Source: a virus
Length of the DNA: 64,000 nt
Direction: 5' to 3' (one strand)
Virus record (IMG/VR): IMGVR_UViG_3300045125_000085
Span: 1-64,000 of that record
Each line of letters begins with the position of its first letter. Position 1 is the first letter of the stretch. Positions 57,330-64,000 of this stretch are shown in pieces. Below the pieces are notes generated by a model. That model had not been told where the DNA came from. It saw nothing but the letters and a program-made list of their open reading frames with translations, and did not search any database. A program made the translations under genes and the position numbers.

Positions 57330-58825
57330 TTAAGCTCGTATGAGCTGTTCTAAATGCTGGACTTCATCTGTAGGAGTGACCAGCGCCGAGACCACCCCGT
57401 GTTGAAAATAGTTTCCTGCGAGTTTATTCAGCGTATTAGTCGCTGCATAAAACACACTTTTAAACGGTATATAGGCCGGTGGCTTGACAGGCGCTTTAGG
57501 ATCGTCTGGTAAGCTATTACGATAATACTGGATCCTGTCAGCACTATTACGTGCGATCATAGAGGCTAAGAGTTCGATCGTCTCTAAAGAACTACTGACA
57601 TCACTGCCAGCAAATGTCTTAGCCGTATCGAACAAATAGCCTACATCCGGATAGTCCATAAACCAAGGTATCTTGCCTTGAAACATCAGCTCATCAATTA
57701 CATCGAAGATATGCGTATTGCTCTTAATCACATCAGTAGATTGGATCACTACGCTATTAGCTGCAAAATGAAACTCAATATAAGGCACTTCGCCTATCTT
57801 TATTTTCAGCAGCTTAAACGGATTGATCTTCAGCATAGAGTGACAGTTCGATACAGCATACGTATCGTCTTCGAGTAAGATCGCATAGATCGCGTAGATA
57901 TACGTATCGATGCCTACCTCGGCTAATCCTCTTCCACATAGCGCTCAGGGATTTGGATCCGGCACGGTACCGTCGTGGTGACTGCACCGGACGGCATCGT
58001 CTTAAGACAGGCTTTGACCGCTTCGGGATCACGACGACGGGCCATGGCTTACCCTTAGTCAAAGTCAGCTGATCGGCTACGTAGTCCGTGACGTAGTTGA
58101 TCGTGGCGAGTAGAGCAGCTTCACGTACATCGATCTCTGGATTGACAGCAGCAGCTTGCTGGATATCCATCAGGATCGCTTCAGCTTGAGTATAGTAGAA
58201 ACGACTACGACAGATTAGCTTAAGCGCAGCTGTATCCAGACATTGCATGCTATCGGCTTTCAACGCTTTCAGTTCGTTTTCAAACTTACTGCGAATGATG
58301 TCGAAGTAATGCGGAGTCTTGTCGATGAAGCTCTTTTCACCTTCCATGATGCCACCTAAACCAGCTTCAAACTGCACTCTCAGTATGTCTTTAAACATAT
58401 CGAAGCTACGATTGTTTTCAGCAGCATTATGGAACAAGACGTAAGTATGCCATCTTTGCTTGAGTTCATTGACTTCTTCATCTATAGCTATTTTGTTAAA
58501 CAGCCGCTTACCTGAGAGCAATAAACCAAACAAGATTTCAGGACTACCACCAGCTTCTAACCAATTGCGATACGGCGTGCCGTAGACTCTGATCAGCTTA
58601 CGTGACGACAGAGGTGTCGACTACTATAGTCTGGTTTTGGTCATAAAGACCTATACGCCGGATAGACTCATCGAGCAGACCACCACCGAAGTCACGCCAT
58701 TCGGCGCAGCGTGATTGGTAACCCGCTAAGTTTAGGCCACTGCTAGTCGCATCGACTTCGTCATACAGGCGACGTGACCACAGATAAATCGCCATACCCA
58801 TATCAGCTCTATCGAACGGATTCAT
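57330..58825 (-). CDS. Conserved phage protein, about 498 residues, frameshifted
   Basis: Start 58825 (MNPFDRADMGMAIYLWSRRL) overlaps the upstream stop. Pieces: GLNLAGYQSRCAEWRDFGGG, then after a break near 58600 RKLIRVYGTPYRNWLEAGGS, then the long 57814-58533 frame with NNRSFDMFKDILRVQFEAGL and CRSRFYYTQAEAILMDIQQA, and after a poor stretch near 57850-58030 the clean 57330-57836 frame with LKINPFKLLKIKIGEVPYIE and FQHGVVSALVTPTDEVQHLE. Mostly helical. In the phiKZ order it would fall near gp176/gp177. Probable virion or assembly protein. Confidence 0.55.
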
Positions 58826-59538
58826 GCCAAGGACTTCATCCGCAGTAAAGAAGCCACATGGGTAGGTGCGACTATATCTCTACTGCGAAAGAAACTAGCC
58901 CATACTTTCTGAAACCACTCATTGCCTTTACGGCTATGCCATCCAGTAATCAATCCATCCAGATCAGCTTCACCTAACTGTAATAAAGCTAATAGCTCGT
59001 CATCTGACTTTTCACCTAAAGGCAAATTATCAGAAGGTTTAATAGCCGCTTTACCTTTATAAGGTTTCAAGCTTTCAGTAAAGCTCATCTCCTGGAGCAT
59101 CTCCGGGATATCGACTACTTCTACTGTAAACTGACTAGCAGCACTCGGCGGTACGGCAGCCTGCAGTCTTTCTCTTACGCCTTGAGCATATTCGACGACT
59201 ATAGGTTTGACGACATTCTTAGCGAAACCGATATGCTTCTGTACGGCTTTAATGATAGTATCCAGCACATTGTCCTGGAACTGATCATGCAAGGTAGCGC
59301 TATCTAAGCTACCGCCACTCATAGCTTCTATATCTTCAGCAAAGCTCGCATACTGCTGATTTTCTTCTTGCAGATCTATAGGTGTAGCAAAGTCTAAAGC
59401 ATTCGCCTGTAAGCTACCGTATGCCAAGCGATCTAGTTCACTTAAGACCGTACCAGGTAAAGCACTGACGATCAGCCCTTTGTCCGCATACGCTTCTGCG
59501 ATACCGACGCCAGCTAATAAGTTGTTTGAATGTATCAT
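58822..59538 (-). CDS. Conserved phage protein, 238 residues, intact
   Basis: MIHSNNLLAGVGIAEAYADK to HVASLLRMKSLA; its stop overlaps the next ATG. The ribosome site is poor (AAGGTATAGCGC). Contains LQANALDFATPIDLQEENQQ, VEVVDIPEMLQEMSFTESL and a C-terminal RKGNEWFQKVWASFFRSRDI. An acidic middle with helices. No family recognised; its place between protease and polymerase genes suggests a virion component packaged with the polymerase. Confidence 0.55.
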   Translation of the reverse strand: MIHSNNLLAGVGIAEAYADKGLIVSALPGTVLSELDRLAYGSLQANALDFATPIDLQEENQQYASFAEDIEAMSGGSLDSATLHDQFQDNVLDTIIKAVQKHIGFAKNVVKPIVVEYAQGVRERLQAAVPPSAASQFTVEVVDIPEMLQEMSFTESLKPYKGKAAIKPSDNLPLGEKSDDELLALLQLGEADLDGLITGWHSRKGNEWFQKVWASFFRSRDIVAPTHVASLLRMKSLA

Positions 59539-59553
59539 GCGCTATACCTTAAA

Positions 59554-59793
59554 TTAACGATAGTGGACGGTTTGCTGCTGCTGGGCATATTTGGCTTCTA
59601 ATGCCTGACGGATCCTAGCCATAGCTAAGGTCTGTAAGGTATCGGTCGTCAGCCGTGAGCCGTTGATGCTATTAGCGATATCATTACCAGCGATCGCTTT
59701 GATGACGTGGACGACGATCTCACCGGCATTGCCTAATGTGACCATGGATTTACGAATGCGCCGGATACGTACCGGTGTGACGGATATACTCAT
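59554..59793 (-). CDS. Unknown small basic protein, 79 residues
   Basis: MSISVTPVRIRRIRKSMVTL to AKYAQQQQTVHYR, with ATAGAGGTCTTT upstream. The basic N-terminus (RIRRIRKS) could bind nucleic acid or membrane. A helical second half (TLQTLAMARIRQALEAKYA). Located between the polymerase beta gene and 58822-59538. Not recognised. Confidence 0.55.
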   Translation of the reverse strand: MSISVTPVRIRRIRKSMVTLGNAGEIVVHVIKAIAGNDIANSINGSRLTTDTLQTLAMARIRQALEAKYAQQQQTVHYR

Positions 59794-59816
59794 AAAGACC
59801 TCTATGTAAAAAGTGC

Positions 59817-60383
59817 CTACTGGCCCCTGTATAAAGCGACGGCTTTTTGGCTGATGACTTTTAATAAGGTCGCTGTACTTCCTATTATTAAAGGAGAGGT
59901 AGCGACACGTGCTGTGATCGAGCGATAGCTGAAGATGGCATCGATGGTAGTACCGGACTCTGTCGTGACTGGATAAGCCATGACTTCACCGAAAGTGGTT
60001 TTCATCTGATTGGCAAAGACGCCCTTGTCGCCTACGCCTGCACCATTCACTACGGTGATGTAGATTTGGATCTCAGCTTTATTAAGAGCCAAGGGCGTAC
60101 CTTCGACTCTATACTCGCTATTGACCCGTCCAGTGACTACTGGTTGGTTTAAAGCTTTACAGCGTTCTGCTAAGCGTTTATCACTCGCATCAGCTATAGA
60201 CTTTAAGCTAGCGGACATATCCGCTTTATCCCCGTGGTAATAGACTTCGATACGATCTATACTGCCTTGGACTTTAGCTCTAGGTGCATGATTAGACAGC
60301 TTCTGTAGCGTCTGTAGAGTCTCTTCATCAAACAGACCGGCTTCATTCGTGACGGCATCTTCGATGATGAGCAGTGTATCCAT
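59817..60383 (-). CDS. RNA polymerase beta segment with the GNKGV-type block
   Basis: An intact 188-codon frame. VNGAGVGDKGVFANQMKTTF followed by GEVMAYPVTTESGTTIDAIF parallels the cellular GNKGVISK...DMPY...GTPVDIVL block, and PLIIGSTATLLKVI parallels the following PSRMNIGQ segment. It begins MDTLLIIEDAVTNEAGLFDE with no clear ribosome site (GTCGGGCC), and only 16 bases separate it from the preceding stop. I think it is the end of the same beta N-terminal polypeptide as 60399-64000, cut off by frame errors, but a genuine split gene cannot be excluded. It would belong to the virion polymerase (phiKZ gp178-like). Confidence 0.7.
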   Translation of the reverse strand: MDTLLIIEDAVTNEAGLFDEETLQTLQKLSNHAPRAKVQGSIDRIEVYYHGDKADMSASLKSIADASDKRLAERCKALNQPVVTGRVNSEYRVEGTPLALNKAEIQIYITVVNGAGVGDKGVFANQMKTTFGEVMAYPVTTESGTTIDAIFSYRSITARVATSPLIIGSTATLLKVISQKAVALYRGQ

Positions 60384-60398
60384 AGGCCCGACTTAGCG

Positions 60399-63300
60399 CT
60401 ATCTAGCTTGACCATATTCCTGAATCGCCTGGTCAAACTCGACTATGTAGCTTTTCACTTTAGTCGTCTTAGATTGCAGCTTGTCAGATAAGGCTTTACT
60501 GATACTGATGAGTCTTCAAAGGTCTGACTGACTTCCATCAAAGCAGTCGTCACGGTGAGTCCTGACTTCCAAGTAATCGTGCTAGGATCCAAGTAATCAG
60601 GTTCAAAGAAGCCTTCATTATACGCTAAGACTTCGACTCTTCTTAAACGTATCACCGGGCTTCAGTCTGACTGACCATGTCGTGCGGATACGTAGTGCCT
60701 TCTGAACTGACCGTACTGGCGACCTAACTGCAACATGGACTTTCTGTCCCGACTTCAGCTCTGAGTACTAAAGCTTTCTCATCCTTACTGATGACCTTAC
60801 CATCATCAGTCGCTACATAACCAAACATCCCACCCATGCGTTTCGCTAATACGGGCTCATAGCCAGTGCGCACATAAGGCTGATGATAGCCATTACACGA
60901 GACAGTATGACCATGCTGGATACCTACCATCATCAGACGCGTAGAGCTATCTCTGATCTGACCCAGGTGCTAACAATATTCTGTGAACTAAATAGGCTCG
61001 GTCACTCCATCGTTCTTAGGTTGATACGTCGTATCGACCATACCGCGTAGATTAGTCATCCTAGGATTAGCTGATAAGTAAGTATTTAGACCTACATCAC
61101 CACTATCGCTAGTCGCTTCAGAGGTAGTGCCGACTTCAGAGGCATGATACGCACGAGCTTTCTTACCTACGGCATCTTTACTCTGTCCACCAAAGCCACT
61201 CACGGTGATAGCTTCCTTCTCTTTTAGGATACATCAGCGGATTGATATCAGCTGGTGGTTTTACTGCGCGTATCGTTTTGTGAGCTGACATTCTTCCATA
61301 CGGCATATGGATTCATTTCTAGCTGTGGTCTACTACGTAAGTTACGGTTCTTATACTCTCACGTACTGACATCGCTAACTCTTTATAAATAGCACCTGCC
61401 ACACGCTCATAACTACGGATCCGCTTTTTTAAGCTCATGTCCTGTAAGTCTGGATGATAATCGACTAGCAATAACTCAGCCGCTCGATATAACAAGCCTT
61501 GGAATGTCACTGGCTCTTTCATCTCTTTCAAGACTTCTAGCGTAATCGGATCTACGAATAACTGATCTAGCAAAGGTAACTCACGGACATAACGCGCACC
61601 TACACCAGCATACTCGAATACGTTTAAGTAGACATTACGCTGGTTAAAGCTTCTCTAAAGTAAGTCTTGATGCTCTTTTCATAGACCTGAAAGCCACTAC
61701 AGTACTAAAGTCGCTAAAGCATGCTTACGTGAGAAGATCAGGCTTTGATCCTTAAATACTAAAGCCCATTCATCGGGTGCTAATAGTACTCGCTTATTCG
61801 CTTCTATGACTTTAGGCTTGACGTTCAGTAAAGCCATCAAGCGATCTAGTCCTAAGAAGTAACCTAACACTAAGCCTAAAGGTATACTTCTTAGTAAACA
61901 GCTTAAACTCAATGTAGTCTAAAGGTGCTTTCAATGGGTTAAGCTGAAACACTGTAAATAAGTCACCGAGTAACTGAGCACCTCACCATGGTGGTGATAG
62001 ACCATGAGCTCATTATCCTTAGTCATGACGATAGGCTCTTCTTTACTCGTCATACCGACTAAGCGTCTACCATCTTGCTCTACGCTAGCGATTAAAGCAG
62101 GGTCGAATAAAGTTTCACGCTGCTTATGGTCGAAGGTAAAGTAATCGCCGTTGACTCTGACGCTCTTGATATATCTAGCCATCCCGCTATAGGCTCTCGG
62201 TGCTTCAAACAAGTTATCAAACACATCAGCCGGACCGATATCTTTAATAATGCCGTCAGGATTCGTCATACCCTTGAGTGATGAGCTGACGAGCTATCCA
62301 GTCGTAAAGATCATACGCCTTCTTCTCACTGCGCTGTATGAACAACTTACCATAATAGCTCGACAACACTATAGTCCTATCGTCGATTTTTCTAATTGGT
62401 AAATCGACTTTCTGCCTACGAGCTCTATACTTGATACCACCTGACGTAAACTCGCCTTCTTCGTTAATGACCGGTATCCTGAAGTTGAGTACGCTGACAT
62501 TACCGTCTATAGGCTTGATCTTGACACGATGCTGCTCATAAGCACCCATGGCATCACTGACTACTTCTATATCGTGGTTTTGTATCACGACCCCAGCTTT
62601 CTGAATATGGCTGACTGCATTGACGATATCCTTTTGCAGAAACTTACCGCCTATGTACTTTTTATCTAAGACCTGTACAGTAGATTGCAGCATGGTCTTA
62701 TCGACTACACCTGCGTATCAGGCAGCGTGATCTCTTCTGGCTTGATCTTTAAAGCTTCAGTATCAATGACGGTAAAGTCATTGATTTTACTACCGCTCCC
62801 ATAGGGCTCTTCAGATTCACCATACGCCATCGCAGTACGCATCAAAGAGCGATAATCTGCAGCACTCATTAACCCATACTCAGCCTGCTCTTCTATCTGT
62901 GCTTTTAATTGCTCCAGTACCGGAAACTCTTGATGGATTTCCTCTAATAGCTTCTTGTGGTTCTCTGCTAAGGTAGTCTCATCATCGCCTTTAGCTAATT
63001 CCTTATGTCCGGTACCGCTAGATAGCTTTTGTTCGATCGCTCGTTTCTCAATCGTCTCTAGTACGGATAAGTCTTTATCTACGGCTTCTTCATCATTGAC
63101 GACAGTCTCCTCATGGATCACGCCAGTAGCTGCTTCCAGCCTGGATACTCGCGTCGACGTTACCCGTACGGATCTCATCGGTATCAGCTACGACTGCTTG
63201 ACCCTGTACCTGCATCAGCATGCGCACCATGTACTTCTGCAACTGCATAGGTTTAAAATGCAGATCAGCCGTATTCCAGTTACTATGGTCTTCAGCTTTA

Positions 63301-64000
63301 GCATTCTCAAAGAAGCTATGCCAATAGCCCATGTTGATCACAAACCACTTACCACTATGTTGAAAGATCAAATTGACTTTATTCAGATCTTTAGCTTTCC
63401 AGTCTTGCCACCAGTTAGTACCATTTAGCTGTCCTACCCATTTCCATAACTCTAAGATAAACCACTTCTCAGGCTGATCTAGTATCTTTAAAGTACTACT
63501 CGTGACTGCTTTAGCGTGAGTATTTAAAGTAGACACACTCGGCAATACATCCGGTACGGTTAAAATACGATACTGCTGACGTTCACTACTTTCAGCAACT
63601 ATCTTAGCTTCATCCCACAGCGTCTGCTCTAAGTCAGCCCACCTTTGATATTCGGCTAAAGGGACATCGCTATACTGGTACTGATCGATAGGAAAGTTAT
63701 AGTTCAGCAACAATAAGTGCTGAGGGTTTTCATCCTTTAGTCCATGGCTCTCTCAGGTATTTGAACTCTTTATGCGCATGCTGGTAGTCTTGTACTTGTG
63801 CGATATTGAAACGCTCCATCCGACGACTCATGACGCCTTTCGTCATATGCAACTGACTAGTATGCAACTGCTCCGCATGGTCGATGACGATGCTGCCTTT
63901 AGGTCTACTTTTTAAATAAGGTAAAGAAGCATCAGGTCCTTTTACACTAGTATTATAGTCTAAGAAGTGGAATAAGCTATTCATCGGAAAGTTAAGCTTA
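60399..64000 (-). CDS. Virion-type RNA polymerase beta, N-terminal subunit, 5' end outside the window
   Basis: The second polymerase of such phages is carried in the virion and transcribes early genes after injection. Readable pieces from the N-terminal side: EQTLWDEAKIVAESSERQQY, FHSGKWFVINMGYW-like IFQHSGKWFVINMGYWHSFF, SGSKINDFTVIDTEALKIKP, then NVSVLNFRIPVINEEGEFTS and GGIKYRARRQKVDLPI, ADVFDNLFEAPRAYSGMARY, SKDAVGKKARAYHASEVG followed by DSGDVGLNTYLSANP, and MEVSQTFEDSSV near the end, matching NFEDSILIS. It ends AIQEYGQAR at TAG 60399-60401. At least eight frame breaks. The assignment to the virion enzyme comes from its place near the gp175-like protease. Confidence 0.8.

Noticed and set aside
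1-64000. Use of TAG as a sense codon (alternative genetic code) across the window.
   Set aside because: Several genes end at TAG directly before hairpins (e.g. 27749 and 3439), and most interruptions are true frame changes rather than in-frame TAG.
1-64000. CRISPR arrays, tRNA genes, rRNA or insertion sequences.
   Set aside because: I saw no regular direct-repeat array, no tRNA cloverleaf with a GGTTCGAATCC-type arm, and no transposase or terminal repeats.

Overview
The window is part of a nucleus-forming jumbo phage genome of the phiKZ type. Five signature components are readable: a chimallin-like phage-nucleus shell protein (about 23.1-25.0 kb), a PhuZ-type tubulin (35.4-36.4 kb), segments of split multisubunit phage RNA polymerases, a phiKZ-type sheath/tube pair (52.1-55.3 kb) with a large terminase (42.9-45.2 kb), and a gp175-like prohead protease (56.5-57.3 kb). 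Names that refer to phiKZ genes rest on remembered family features, gene order and length, not on a database search.

Many genes are cut into two to eight overlapping reading frames. At several places (e.g. the terminase Walker A and the sheath) removing or adding one or two bases in a short run restores a conserved motif. I therefore read most breaks as consensus sequence errors, less likely as decay, and annotate whole genes across the breaks. Coordinates of such composite genes are the outer limits; exact break points are approximate.

Layout. 1-1.5 kb: + strand, badly broken unknown gene. 1.6-6.2 kb: minus-strand small accessory genes, an SF2 helicase and a Nudix hydrolase. 6.3-10.6 kb: C-terminal beta-prime and beta subunits of an RNA polymerase, taken as the non-virion enzyme. 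11-21.4 kb: a long minus-strand run of conserved phage genes, including a Pro/Gly/Tyr-rich protein, a possible fifth polymerase subunit, an SSB-like protein, an SbcD-like nuclease and a pyrimidine-dimer-glycosylase-like protein. 21.4-25 kb: beta-prime N-terminal subunit next to chimallin. 25.1-30.5 kb: unknown genes on both strands and a family B DNA polymerase. 30.5-37.7 kb: accessory genes, a zinc protease, a block of unknown operon genes, PhuZ and a secreted lytic transglycosylase. 37.7-41.2 kb: a non-coding stretch and four intact + strand genes of odd composition. 41.3-42.8 kb: small accessory genes, one of which is a convincing AcrIII-1 (DUF1874) ring nuclease. 42.9-55.3 kb: terminase, virion proteins, tail sheath and tube. 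55.4-64 kb: small genes, prohead protease, three unknown proteins and the N-terminal beta subunit of the second (virion) polymerase, running off the right edge.

Regulation. Minus-strand units repeatedly begin with a motif close to CATATACTAA followed by ATGA, and end in strong hairpins, many flanked by GCATA and TATGC with a T-run in the transcript. Two units, one of them the anti-CRISPR gene, share an identical 23-base leader hairpin. This suggests an early accessory regulon in which the undescribed neighbours of the AcrIII-1 gene may also be counter-defence genes.
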